Of a stretch of DNA of 64,000 nt, positions 35,331-49,300 are shown in pieces. How positions within the stretch are numbered: the first letter of the stretch is position 1; each line of letters opens with the position of its first letter. The DNA is taken from assembly GCF_000237925.1 (NCBI RefSeq), contig NW_017386029.1, forward strand, positions 1,178,001 to 1,242,000, read 5' to 3'. Source of the stretch: Schistosoma mansoni. Lineage: Eukaryota; Platyhelminthes; Trematoda; Strigeidida; Schistosomatidae. Position numbers and translations under genes: made by a program. The notes beneath the pieces were generated by a model. That model searched no databases. It was not told where the DNA came from and worked only from the letters and a program-made list of their open reading frames with translations.

Positions 35331-35611
35331 TGTGGTGTGGTCTACTTATATCTATATAAGTAGTATATGGTGTTGGTCAGACATAGAATGTATTTTGCCA
35401 GAAGACCGATGTGCAAAGAACTGAAATGAAGCGCAATCGTTTGGAAAATGCATGAGCAATGAAATTAGAGAAGAAACAGAGAAGATTGAAACAATTGGTT
35501 GTTAATTTGCAAATTGACTGTTCATTGTTTGGTTATCAGAATTTACTGAGATAGTCTGTAATTTTTGCTTAAATACATTCGATTGTCCCCAGTCGTGTTC
35601 TGTTCACTACA
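35331..35611 (+). repeat. 3' LTR of the miniature element, family 3
   Basis: 281 bp, direct repeat of 34637-34908. Confidence 0.85.
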
Positions 35612-36510
35612 ATATCTGTATTATAGATCGTATATATCATTTGAGTAGCTGTAACTGAGCTACTAATCGATGCTTCACTCAAATTAATGATTATTATCGA
35701 ATTCATTTTACTAAATATTGGTTGATGAACTCCATTAATAATATGAGTCTTTACGCATGGGACATTTGTCATAACATTCGGATCGCCAAACCGAAGTTTG
35801 TAGAAAGCTTATATTACAGACCTAGTGTTAAATGTCAATTATTCTCACCTACTGAAAGTTAAATGGGCAAAATACAATATACAGTTAAACGTAAGCTTTG
35901 AGAAATTATTCTCTCATTACGTTTAGTCATCATTAGTGCAATCTTGATATGTGTAACACGGGAGTTTCAGTTTTTTTTTAATGGACAGTGTACTAAACCG
36001 TAATATGAGAAAAATGTTTTTTTCTTTAATGACAACAAATGCAGCTCCTTCAAATACATTTAAATCTTTTGTTTGCCGTCCACTACGTGTACAATTTAAT
36101 ACTATATAGAGTGGAGGGGGGGGGTGACGTTTGTTGAATTTTTAAGTTAATCTTAGGAATTGACCTTAGTTAAATAATCACGAAAATGAATAAAGCAATG
36201 AACACTTGTTGAGCTCTAGAATGGAGCTACTCAGTAGTGAGCAAATAAAATAGATCAAACTCAGGACCATCATTTCTCTCAACAAGTATTTATCCTTCAG
36301 ACCACTGTTGCTAACACTAAATGATTTACATTTCCAACTTCAATAAGCTCATGATCTCGCTAAACCGTCTTCTAATAATATTAGTAGGTAATTGTTTCAC
36401 AGCCAACATATTTACCTTTTTCATACCTTTTTTTCACCTTGTATCCATTTCCTATCATATTGTGTTAAGAGGAAGTGTGGCAACATCAGTTTTTTTTGGA
36501 TATTAAGAAA
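35612..36510. other. No feature seen
   Basis: AT-rich with a G9 run near 36117. Nothing recognised. Confidence 0.5.
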
Positions 36511-36832
36511 TAGCCACTTGCACAAGCAAGTGGCTATCAGGACTCAGTTGCCGAGTGGATAACGCGATGGCGTTTGAAGCGAAAAGTACTGGGTTCGAGT
36601 CTCAGAGTGAACATCAACTCTGAGATGCAGGTACATCCAGCTGACGAGTCCCAAATAGGAGAAAATGCGTGTCCTGGATTCCACTACTAGCCACTATCCG
36701 TCTTTGCTTACAATGCCTGTGAATTAAGGCTATATCGAGGTATTTCGCACAATATGCACATATGCCAATTATAGACTGACCAGTTGCAGTCCTAAAAACA
36801 ATAATGGGAAAATTTAAACAAACAATACTAAG
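36511..36832 (+). mobile_element. Complete-length family A (Sm-alpha) repeat
   Basis: tRNA-like block with GCCGAGTGGATAACGCGATG and box B-like GGTTCGAGTCTC, then the ribozyme and the tail to AAACAAACAATACTAAG. The ribozyme has lost bases between stem II and GAAA. The left edge is a short perfect hairpin (GCCACTTGC / GCAAGTGGC). Confidence 0.85.
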
Positions 36833-38613
36833 TTAAAGAAATTCTTTATTCGTTTATTTCTTTCATTACCTTATTTATTACTGGAAACATTATGTGTTCA
36901 CTTTCCATAAAAAGAAAAAAAAGTACAGACGAATTATAACATGCATACCTAAATGTAATAATAATATGTCCAGATACATCAAGAGAGACAGAGAGAAAGC
37001 CAGTTGTACACATGCTTAGCAACATAAAAATCTATTCAAAATGCTTATAGAAATAGAATATTTCAAATTGAATAAACAGAAGTACTTTGTCAATTATTTT
37101 TTTTTTAAATACGGTAACTAATTCAAAATGAAAAATGAAAAATAAGTCAAGCTTTCGAACAAATATGGGAACTCAATGTAGACAAACATTCATGGGCTTA
37201 TCCATTTTTTTGTTATGTCTCACTGTACTTGTTTATATAGTAGTATTTAAAAGGAGAATAAATGATAAATTATTTTTTTTTCATGAAATCAATAAAAACA
37301 GTAATAATAATAATAATAATAGTAATAATAATAGTAATATTACTACTATTAGTATTATCATCGAATGATTGAACAAGCAGAAGTTGATCAATTTCACTAC
37401 ACCAAAACAAACTTGATGAAATCATCATGAGATTTTAGAAAAACAAAACAAATTAACATTGAATGATGTAACTTTATTCAATTATTCCAACAAAAAAAAA
37501 AAAGAAAAAAGTAAATATTCAAGTTCCAGATCCGATGTTGGGACTAGATCGGATGTTTGACGATTAAGGTTTTCAAAAAAAAAAAACAAACAAACGAACA
37601 AATGAGTATTTTGGTTACTACTTGTATGAATTAAACCATAGAAACAATAAGTTTAGCATGGTTAATTTTATAATTACTTAGCTTATAGAAACAAAAAAAA
37701 ATTACCTACATTTGGATTAAAATAATTTGTGACCCCTCTCATTCATCAATTAAAATAATAATAATTCTGTAGTCAATACAATACAATGTTACCGCTGTTA
37801 AGAGTACAGATGAAATGCATATACACACGCACATGCACACACACATACACACATATATATATATATACACCTTAGGAAAAGAAAACAGAATGAAGAACAA
37901 AGAGTATATATATATATGTATATATAACAGTTTGCAAACACCCAAAAGGTGCGTTATATTGTAATTTTTGTATTAACAGTTAAACAAACCTTATTATCAA
38001 CCATAGGGATAGATTCATCATCAATAGAGAATATATAAACAATAAACAATCAATAGTTATATAATTTTACATCACATAAATAAGGTAATCTATTATTGAC
38101 ATATAATTCCCATTTAAACATGAAGTTCAACGAAGGGATCTCATTTCAACAAAATTTATTATCAAGCTGTACAATCGTATGTATATAGAGATATATATGT
38201 ATGAAAATGTTTTGTTCAAACAATAAGTACCTTCTAGAAGAGTTTTGAGGACAATTACTACTTTCGATAGTGCTTTCGAAAAAAATATATTGATCTCACA
38301 TTTCACTAATGCAAGATTGACGGTGTAACGTAGGAGCCCATCTATAATTCAAGATTAAATACATTATATATATATATATATATACTACTGTATTATATTC
38401 AAATTTTGCGCGCAAATTTTTTTTCAAAATTTAAAATAAATATTTATTTATTAAATTGATTGTTTACAGACTTTCGTATAAGAAAATGTTTATTTTCCTC
38501 GTTTTTTTCTCTTTTTTAAAATTTAAATTTGATACAAGAGACTTATGTTTGTTTCTTTGTTTGTTTTTCTTTTTTTTGTTTTTTTCTTCTTTTTTTTGTT
38601 TATTTATGTCATT
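36833..38613. other. Region downstream of the stomatin stop
   Basis: Very AT-rich, with homopolymer runs and TA repeats (37850-37925, 38365-38385). It may contain the stomatin 3' UTR at its right end. The 77-codon open frame at 37135 ends in low-complexity Asn and is not credible. Confidence 0.45.
37301..37355 (+). repeat. AAT-rich microsatellite
   Basis: Imperfect AAT/AGT triplets. Confidence 0.8.
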
Positions 38614-38802
38614 TTATCGATGAAATAAATTAACTAACATATCAATTGGTAAAGGAAATATTATAGTAGAATTTTTTTCAGCTGAAATTGCACTTAATGT
38701 TTGTAAATAACGTAATTGTAATGCAAATGGTGATGTTTTTATAACATCAGCAGCTTGTTTTAATGCAACTGATGATTTTTCTTCACCTTCTGCAGCAATA
38801 AC
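38614..38802 (-). CDS. Stomatin last exon and stop
   Basis: 189 nt with 62 codons and TAA at 38614-38616. It starts [20 protein letters not shown] and ends [13 protein letters not shown]. It holds the hydrophobic oligomerisation segment ([12 protein letters not shown]) and ends soon after it, as in human stomatin. The acceptor is TTTTAG. Candidate AATAAA signals on the minus strand begin within about 15 nt of the stop (38599-38604), with more near 38440, so the 3' UTR end cannot be fixed. Confidence 0.94.
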   Translation of the reverse strand, partial: VIAAEGEEKSSVALKQAADVIKTSPFALQLRYLQTLSAISAEKNSTIIFPLPIDMLVNLFHR

Positions 38803-41800
38803 CTAAAAGAAAAGAAAAAATGAGAAGAAAAGAAAAGAAAAAAAAAGAAAAGAAATTATTATATTTCTGATGAGAGGTTGATTTTTCTTTTTTATTGTAA
38901 GAAAATAAGCATTAATGTTTACAATGATTGTTGATATAGTAATGTTAAAGGGTATTGTGTATAGAGATAAGCCTTAGTGATTTTTAAATAAACTGTGGAA
39001 AATATTGAGATCATTGGTAATTTATTAGTTGAATTTAGAAGTCAAATGAAGCACTGGAAAGCCGTTTCGTCCTAGTATGAGACTGCTTCATAGTGGGCAT
39101 CCACAATCCCATCCCCGGGGGGATTGAACTGAATTATTAAATTAATAAAATTTTCACGAAACCCTGTTCAGATCATTGTTAGTCAATTGGGAAACAGTTA
39201 TTGTTAATGAATAGTTTATGGTAAAAACGAGAAGCATAAGATTACAAATAGTTAATGAATCCGTTGAAGTTTTCCGCAGGTTTTTTAGCATGTACATCAA
39301 AATAACACTAATGTATAAATCCATTTACTTGGCTATGAAATATTCGTTGTTTTTTATGAACTCTCATTAGCATAAAAATGCTTTGTTTTGAGTCTTCACA
39401 ATGTTCCTGGTTAGAGGTTAGTTTACATGTTAGCTAACTTACTGACTTACGCCTGGTAACCCTCGTGGAGAAGCATGGTGCGCACACCAGTATACTCCAT
39501 TCAACCCTGTCCTGGACAATCCTTTCCAGTTTACATTCATCCCTTTCATATCTACTTCTATTTCCCGACGTGATGTGTTCTTTGGCCTTCCACTTTTCCA
39601 CTTCTCTTCACAATTCCAAGTTAGGGATTGAGTCGTGATGCACATTGGTGATTTCCTCAATGTATGTCTGATCCACTTCCAACGTCTCTTCCTAATTTCC
39701 TCTTCAGTTTGAAGCTGGTTCGTCCTCTCCAATAAAACGCTGTTGCTGACAGTATCCGGCCAGTGAATGTTGAGTATTTTGCGTAAACAACTGTTTATAA
39801 ATGCTTGTACCTTTTTGATGATGGATGTAGTGGTTCTCCACGTTTCAGCTCCGTACAGTAGAACTAAATGTCTTAAGGTTTATATTGAAGATTGTGACTT
39901 TGATATTGGTTGACAGTTGTTTTGATTTCCATATGTTCTTCAATTGTAGGAATGCGAGTACATCTAGCTGACGAGCTCCAAATGGGACGAAACGTGCATC
40001 CTCGATTAGGATGCTAGCCACCATCCATCTTTGCTCACAATGCTTGTAACTTAAGACAATATCTGGGCAATCCTCACAGTATGCACATATGCCAGTAAGA
40101 GACTGAACAACTACAGTCATAACCATCAATGGTACGATTCAAGTAAACAACACCAAGTGGGTTTGATCTTGAATCTGTTTAGACAGTTTTGTAATTTTGT
40201 AGTTAAGTTCGTTTCTAGAATTATTTGAAAACACTAATATTATGTATATATCCGCCTGTAGCCCTTCTACATTTACTGTCGGTCTCAAGTCCAGGTAAAG
40301 GAGGAGTGCTGGGCTTGCGGTTAGCAACTCTTTCCCGTATTAAACCACTTTGCTATAAAATACTCTAACCAGGAAAGTAATATATGTATATAGTTTTAAA
40401 TGATAGGTGGAAAATATATTCAGTAGGAAATTGTTTTGAATAGTATTCCATAGAAGTGAATCATTTAAATTAGTTACAGATGACATTCTTCTCGATTATG
40501 GTGTGAATATTAAATACAAAAACAAGGATAGTTTTGTTTATTTGTTAATTTGGTATGTTCTAGATGGTCTAGTAAATAAGAGTTCAAATGATGAATTTTT
40601 CATTTTGTTTATTAAAGTATTTGTTTTTCATAATTGAAAGCGTGAGTCAATTGAAGCTAGACCACCAGGGAAAAACTTGAAAGCATTTTTATGTACTTTT
40701 AAGGCATGGAATTATCACCTTACTATATGTTTCATATAATGTTAAGTTTAGCTTATAAAGTGTAGCTGTTTTTAAAGTACATATTTGTCATTACTATCAT
40801 CTGCATAGATGAAATCATGAGTTAATTGAAGCTAGACCATCATGGGAAACCTGGAAGCACTGGACGGCCGTTTCGTCTTATTGTTGAACTTCTCAGCAGT
40901 GCGCATCCACGACCTCGCCTCACGAGGTTCGAACCCAGGAGCTACCAGTCTCGTGTCTCATGCTTTCAACTATATAAATACTAAATCTCCACCAAAAAAC
41001 CCTCCTGATCACTATCATCGTTAAATAATTTCAGCAAAACTATTTGATATGAAAAATGATTCTTTAAAATTGAAGATGATCTCGTTTGATGTAAAACTAT
41101 ATCAATTAATAAAAATTTATTGTAGTGTCGGTTGCTATATTAAGCCCATATAACCTATTCTAGCTTCTGAACAGGCCAATTTATCCATTCTTCTTGAGTC
41201 ACGTTTTAACCTTGTTAGTTATTCATTTATCAACATTGACTGTTTTTATATGAGCGTATGTGTGGACACTTCTTATCCTATTCATCACATGTCTGTAACA
41301 CATATTTATCTGACTATAAATATCGATTAACACTTGATTAAATCGAGATGGCTAATATGACTTATCTACCACGAGTCATTTCGCTTCTCTTCGTTCCTCC
41401 GATTGTCTTTCCAGACCAATGAGTGTACAAAATATACGTATTCGAAATCTCCCTCGTATTTGACCAATTTTAATTCCATTATTCATCAACGCAAGTTAAG
41501 TCGATGAAATATATGAGAATAACCTATATGTGTATTTCAATGATCAATCATCATATAATCCAATTGGAGTCAGATATAGGGTCACAAAAGTATATCTTAG
41601 TCTCATAAGATACTATTCAACGATAAAATTCTTGATTGTCGAATCGATTCATACGTGTTCTAATCAGATCAGAAACATCAGTTTCCTATAGATTACGTTT
41701 TATTCTTACCGAAGATTATTCATTAGAACAGCATTCAAATTCATAGTTTCAACTGGAAAACATTAGAATGAGTGTATATGTAAGAGATTCTAGAATTGTA

Positions 41801-43260
41801 TAGTGATAGTAATTTCTTAAGTAGTATGGTTATTATAAACGTATATATAAGAATATTTCGTAATATATTCGTATATATACAAATATGGTTATATGAGTAG
41901 TAATGATTGGCAGCATAAAACTACTTATTTTTAATTACTAGGACTACTGTAAGCAAAGATGGATAGTGGCTAGTAGTGGAATCCAGGATGCGCGTTTCGT
42001 CCTATTTGAGACTCGCCAGATGGATGTATTTGCATCTCAGAGTTGATGTTCGCTCTGGGACTCGAACCCAGTACATTTTGCTTCAAACGCCATCGCGTTA
42101 TCCACTCAGCTACCGAGTCCTGATAGCCACTTGCTTGTACAATGGGGTGAAGTTTGAATTCACTTAGTATTGTTTGTTTGAATCTCCCATTTGATGTTTA
42201 GGACTGCAACTGGTCAGTCTCTAATTGGCATATGTGCATACTGNNNNNNNNNNNNNNNNNNNNNNNNNNNNNNNNNNNNNNNNNNNNNNNNNNNNNNNNN
42301 NNNNNNNNNNNNNNNNNNNNNNNNNNNNNNNNNNNNNNNNNNNNNNNNNNNNNNNNNNNNNNNNNNNNNNNNNNNNNNNNNNNNNNNNNNNNNNNNNNNN
42401 NNNNNNNNNNNNNNNNNNNNNNNNNNNNNNNNNNNNNNNNNNNACTGACCAGTTGCAGTCCTAAACATCAATGTGGAGATTCAAACAAGCAATACTAAGT
42501 GAATTTTAATAGGATTATTGTTTGTTTTTTTCTTATACATAAATGATGTATGAGAAAAGATGTGTCCATCTTGTATATTTTTCCCAGTTCAATTTATTAT
42601 ACAACCAAAAACATTCAACTCATCAATCATTTCATCTGTTAATTACGATTGAAGAGTAACAATCAGAAAGAAAGTTGTCTAAACATAAGTCAAATATCTA
42701 TTTTATAATCAAATAACTGGACTCTGTTTATTCAGACTATACATTATCATCATCATCATTAACTGACTATTATGGAAATGAAGATTGTATGAAACTTCGA
42801 AAAAAAGTGGCAAGTGTAACAATCAAATACATCATCTTACATCTACAAGCTCAACACACATATAGCTATAATACTTGACGAAGATCAGTCCATCAATCAG
42901 AATTAAAATTGCTTTTCCTAACACTATAATCATCATTACGATAAGTAGTAGTGATAGTATAGTGAAATGAACGAGAACGTAGGTAGGGACAACCGAATTC
43001 AGTCGAATACAAAATTACAGAATCTCTATGTAAAATCTGAGAACCGTACAGTAAATACTTCATTCGCAAAATGTCAATCAAATGCCTCACAGTTGATTGT
43101 TCCTTCGTTTCTACACTAATTACTCTTTGTTCTCGTTGTCTTCTCTTCGATCTTTTTAACTTTTTGTAGTCAGGTATTTCTTTTTCTATTGATGTTACAC
43201 ACTACTTATACCTGTCGACACTAGTAGCACCCATCACAGTTGTATGGGTTGTACTATTAC

Positions 43261-43324
<64 letters not shown>

Positions 43325-46300
43325 CATGAAACAAGATTAATTATAGGACACTGAACAAAATCGATGGAACCTGAACCATACATTCAAGAGGAATATGTTG
43401 ATTAATTAGTCAGTCATTAATTTATGATCTTTGAAACAGAGCTAGCCATCTTTATTTGATTTACTTAATTTCATCAAGTATTTTGATCAAATTTATTTCA
43501 GGTAAACTCACCATTTCGACCTGTGATGGATTAAAAGCCTTGGTCTATCAATTGCTAGTTTCTATTATAAGATAGTCTTAATTTTATCCTTGTGTTGGAG
43601 TGAATTTTTGCTGAGTGCTTTGGACACTAAAAGTAAGTGAACATGCGCTCACTACTGAGTTGTTGGCTCATTTTTTTCTCTTGTACTTGTTTCTTCCAGC
43701 TTTCTTCAAGCGCGCAATTCCGCAAGCTTCTTTACTACTCAAGGTACCTTCACGCTAAACGCAACGGCAACATATGATCCATTATAATCTTAATGTTTTT
43801 GTGGAAATTTGTTTCACTAATGATTTTAAGTACAAACAAAAATGATGGAGTTTTGTTCTCTGAGTTGGATGGTTTGGTCGTGGAGCTTCCATCGTCCTTC
43901 TGAAGAACATCATCTACCCGAAGTTTGTGTTGACGATGTCCTTCAGAAGGACTATGAAAGCTCCACGACCAAACCATCCATCTCAGAGAACAAAACTCCA
44001 TCAAAATCAAACACCTAAGCTACAAATCTTTCCACCATCTCACAAACAGAATTGCAATATGATTAGGAATACATTGCGAATTTCTGGTTCTTGATTACTA
44101 ATCAACTGTAATTGCTGTAGTTGGTGACAATGTTATCCGTAATTTTTAACAATTTTCCTCACCCATTTCTAAAAAAGGAAAAGAGACTCAGCAGAACCAT
44201 AGTTTCAGTTCTAAGGGAACAATATGAATAGGTGTTTGATTACATGTTAAATACTTGGAAACTTTCAATTCGGACTTCTTGTTATTTGTCCCTTATAAGC
44301 AATATGTCTCTGATCTCTAAAAAATCGATAGTTTTAGAGAAATTCATGCTTTTTATCCAGCATACTGCTAATAATAAAACAAATGTTAGATTTGATCAGA
44401 TATAGAGTAACAAGCGCCTATATAAATGAACGGAAATAATCCATAATATCGTTATATAACCGATTGTTTGCTTCTAATTTATATCAACAAAACATATGCT
44501 TTCTGTAGTGAGGGGGCTACTACTGAAACCGGAAAACACTATCTAAGATATTCAAGGAAATTGTTCATAAATTCAGTTTCTAGATAGATTGAATTTAGTT
44601 TTTTCTTTTTCTCTGTTTACCTTTAGTCTATATAGTGATTTATGTGATAACATACTTTAATCTTCATTTTTTAATTCCATCTATTGATTACAAAAAACGT
44701 TTGCCATTATAAGTAAAGATGGATAGTGGTTAGCAGTGGAATATAGGACGTGTGTGTAGTCTATTTGCGACTCATCAGCTGGATTTACCCTTATCCCAGA
44801 TTTGATGTGTCACTCTTGGACTTGAACCCAGAAACACCATCAACTTATCCTCTTAGCTACTGAGTCATGATAACCTCTAGCTTGTGCAATAGGGTGAAGA
44901 TTCAAACAAACAATACAAAATGAATTTTTATATCTCATTTTTAAACCTTCATTACGGTCTAAATAGATTTTTTAGCTTTTTTTCTCATCTGATGGATCTC
45001 CTCTCACTCATTATAGATGTCATTTATGACAAATTCAACTGTCAAACATCCAGATCCTTGATCGGTGATGACGTCGAGGATGATTGTTTGACAGAATGAC
45101 TGTCTTATTATTATTATTCTAACAGCTTTATATACTTTTATTATCATTAAATCGAGACTAACAGACAATTTTATCAAGCTTTTGAACAGAATTTGTATAT
45201 GCAATAAAGAGGAGATTCAGATTTGAAGCCTGGTAGAAAATTTGTAGCAAAGTAAATCTATTCAACAATTAGCTTGAACAAATGAAATTCTATCAAAAAA
45301 ATAACAGGGATACTAAAATATCACACATGTATATATGATACCAGTTTAAGATAAACTTTACCTTAGCACGTGCTTCTCTTGTAGCTTCAGCTTCAGCGGC
45401 CATAGCTCTTTGAAGTTGTACAGGTAGACGTACATCTTTCCTAGAATGATAACAAATAGAATGAAAGTCATCATATACCGATGTTATTTATTTAAAAATC
45501 TATCAGCTATACAATGATAATAACATTCAAAGGAAATGAATAAATTAAGAATGAATGATATCAGAAATTATCAGGAACTTAGTTTGATATAAACCATTGA
45601 ATTTTGAATCATGTTTTGAATGTCTTCGATATGAGAAACATCTGTTACATAGTACAATATTTTACCAATAGCCGATTTATATTTGAATGTGATTTCCTTC
45701 ACTTAGTAACACTTACTAGTTTTTTCGACCTCCTAGTAACATCAACTTAATAGTCATATCCTTTAAAATAACAATAACACAGAACAGAGGACCGATCTTG
45801 AGAAGAGAGTTTTTCTATTCCTAGAAGAATTTGAAACTGTGATATATCTCAGTAAGTGTAATAAAATGATAGACTTAAAGAGAAGGTAACTTATCAGTAA
45901 ATAACAATATTCAGTTGTATATTCATCTGCTGGGATTACCGGGTAAGTAATAGTGAGGTTAGACACAGGGTATTAGGGAATGATAGTAAATCACGTGGTC
46001 AGGTCACGAATCTTCATCGACTGAGATGATTGGGCCACGTGTTACGTATGCCTGAACACCGATTACCACGACGTGCTATGCTGACTAGTGTAGGGGATGG
46101 TTGAAAGGGAGTTAGGGGAGGCCAAACCAACAAGTGGCATCAGTCATTGAAGTCACTAACTTCTGGTGTGAGCCATGTTGGTAGATGTATACTACCTGGT
46201 TGGGGTCCACATGACTATCGTAACCAATGGTTGGATACTGTGGGTGACACGGCTCAGAATCGATCACAATGTAAAATTAATTGGCGCCATAAACTTTTTG

Positions 46301-49300
46301 TTTTCTTATCTATCAGTTTAGACAAAATAAACATTCAATTATAGCTACGTAATAAGTTGAATAGAGAGAGAGAGTGTGTGAGAGAAAATTATGTAATCAT
46401 AAATTGTTTGTTTGTCGTTGTTCTTCTGGGAAACTTGTTAAGATGTCTGTATACACTACCACTATTAAAAATGTGCTAAGCTTTCGAATGTAGTTTTCTT
46501 TATTGACGAATTAACAGTATCGTATAGAAGGATCCCGCGAACAGGATCGTAGATGTGCAGTACTGAGGAGTCCCGCAGTAGGACGAAACGGTGTCCAGCG
46601 CTTCCTGGTTTTCAATGGTGGTCTAATATCAATCGGTTCATGACCTCAATCAAAGCCATGATAATCTCTATAACCCCATACTGATAATTCATCTTTTATT
46701 CTATGTGAAGATTAAGCATCATTTCTTATTTCTAACATAGTTTTGAATTTATCAATAATTTCCAAAAAACACAATAGGAGTATAGTTATCATTGAAATTC
46801 TTTTAAACGATAGATATAAACGAAAGTCATGAATTCGAAACATGTAAGTTAGGGTCCAGTCTCTTGTCAGCATATGTGCATCCTGTGCGGATTATCTCCA
46901 TATTGCCTGAAGTCACAAGCTTTATAAGCAAAGATGAATAGCGGATAGCAGTGGAATCAAGTACGTGCGTTTCGTTCTATCTGGGACTCGTCAGCTGGAT
47001 GTATCTGCGTCTCAGAGTTGATGTTCACAATGGGAAGATACAAGTAAACAACACCAATTGTACAAGCAGGTAGCTATCAGGACTCAGTAGCTAAGTGGAT
47101 AACGTGATGGCATTTGGAGCAAACGGTACTGGGTTCGAGTTCCAGAGTGAACATCAACTTTGAGATGCAGGTACATCCATCTGACGAGTCCCAAATAGGA
47201 CGAAAGGCGCATCCTGGATTCCATTGCTAGCCACTATCCATCTTTGCTTATGTAAGTTATGGATTATAAACCAGGACGGTTTTATGTAGAATCATAGTTA
47301 TAATGAAATGGTGTATATCATAATCAAATAAAATTATATAATAGAATGAGGATAAAGTGGGAATCTTAAATATGAAATTAGCTGACGAGAATGCCGATTC
47401 ATCATGTCAATGTTTTTACTTAAAAAGGAATAAATAAATTGAGAAAAGAAGAGAAATACTACTGTAGAAATGTTATTTGATCGAGTACTAAATAGTAACC
47501 ATGGCCACTGTTGTCCGATATTTAATGTGACTTAATTAACTTGACATTGCATAAAATATGTTTTAATATTAAACAAAAGGAAAAATCGAACATGAAGCTC
47601 TGACTGACTTCGATTGTATGTTAGCATTGACCAGTAGAGCAAATCTAAACTATTTCTTTGGAAACATCTTTAAATTTAACGCTTAGTAATGTAGTTTCGA
47701 GTTATAATGAGAATATAAGATTCATCAAATTTGGAGATAAGAACTGTTGACAAGTGTTAACTAGCATGAAATTTAGGTTTAGGAATTCCCATTCACCATC
47801 TAGGGCTTAGAAACTTACATATATGGAGTCAATAACAAATATATTATGAATTGACTTACACTTCAACACGTTCTACTTTAACGCCCCATGGATCAGTTGC
47901 ATCATCAAGCATTGTCTAATAGAAAGAATAAATAAAGAAAAGAAACACTTGTCAATCTGACAAAGTTGTTTGGTGCAGGTCGACTTAGGTTTGATAAGTA
48001 TTAAAGACGGGGAAATAATAAAAAAACTTTTTCTTTACAGTAATAAGCTCCTTAGTAATACATATCTACTTCCCCAATAGAGATAAAACCCATGGCTTAC
48101 AGACTCCGTATTATGTACTTAACCTTTTTACCACTCAGGCGACAAGTTTAAGCTGATACAATAGATCATAAAGATGGTTTGCAGTTCAGTAGGTGGATTT
48201 TTTATATATTTGATTTTTGAGCTAGGTGAAGTAATAGTTCAGCAATTAATTGTCTTTCTAAATAATATGATATGTGCCAATAATATTGTCTAGAAGGTCC
48301 AAATCATCCTTCACAACTAAACTATACAACTCAGAGAACGTAACACTTTCTGAGCCAAACTGATATACTTCACACCAACACAGAAAGTGAAAAGGTAGAC
48401 GTTTTTATGTACTTATGTCATAAATTCATTAAAAATATAGTAACAGACTAAAAGTGTTTTAGCCATAAATTAACGTGTTTACTACAATGTTACATTCTTT
48501 GAAAGCTAAGTAACCTTATAAGAATCATTTTAATCACAGTGGCCTGCTTGAATATCTGAACTACCTGTTGTTCCTCTCATCTAAATATTTCAACAAGTTA
48601 TCTGTTTTTGTTTGTTTATTTTAACACATTATTGTGTCTACTAATCACACAACCTATTTAGACGCGATTATGAAAAAGTTTACTATCTTTCGCTGCACAA
48701 TTTCCAAAAATGTACAATCAGAAGCATCATTATTGTGGCATTAAAAAAATAAACATTATTCAAATGTCGACTCCTGAACTACGAACATCTGTCTAACTGC
48801 CGATCACTCAATATTTATAGTCACTATCGATCAAGAAATAAGGAAAGGAGACTTGTTGAAATACTGTGTGTAGTGAACAAGAACACCGGTTGATGACAAT
48901 CGAATGTATTTTAGCACAACATTACAGAACATCTAATTAAAATATGAGAACCATATAGTGAAGAGTTAATTTTCAAAATAACAATCAATTGTCTCAATTT
49001 CACTGTTTCTTCTGCAAATATCCGTCCATAGTCTCTGATTATAATGGTTCATGCATTTTCATACCAATTACGTGCCGTTCCCGTTCTCTCGTTATCGATC
49101 TTCTACTGAAATACATTCAATGACTGACCATAACCATATACTACTTATGTGGATATCAGTAACCCACACGACAATATTACTAATGATAATAATAATATGG
49201 ATTCAAAAGTACAACCTTACAGTTCGAACTTTAGAAAAATATTGAACAATTAATAATAATTGAAACCTGAGGTTAAATTGAAGGCTAGACCACCAGAGAA

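Larger units (their letters stand above)
34637..35611 (+). mobile_element. Miniature LTR retroelement (TRIM-like) with both LTRs
   Basis: 975 bp. The LTRs at 34637-34908 and 35331-35611 begin TGTGGTGTGG and end TTCACTACA and are nearly identical, so the insertion is young. A possible primer-binding site TGGTGTCGCTGCC starts two bases after the 5' LTR, and a purine tract AAAGGGGGGACGAG abuts the 3' LTR. Both ends are flanked by ATAT. The ~420-bp interior is GC-rich, unlike everything around it, and shows no recognised retroviral domain, so the element must be non-autonomous. Confidence 0.82.

Noticed and set aside
34828-35424. Overlapping open frames of 60-156 codons on both strands
   Set aside because: They come from the GC-rich interior of the miniature LTR element, where stop codons are rare; no domain is recognisable.
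37135-37368. 77-codon open frame with a hydrophobic segment
   Set aside because: Ends in an Asn microsatellite, lies in very AT-rich DNA downstream of the stomatin gene and has no homologue that can be named.
40842-41024. 60-codon open frame
   Set aside because: Translation of a family C hammerhead repeat; similar frames at 22797, 52273 and 60338 were left out for the same reason.
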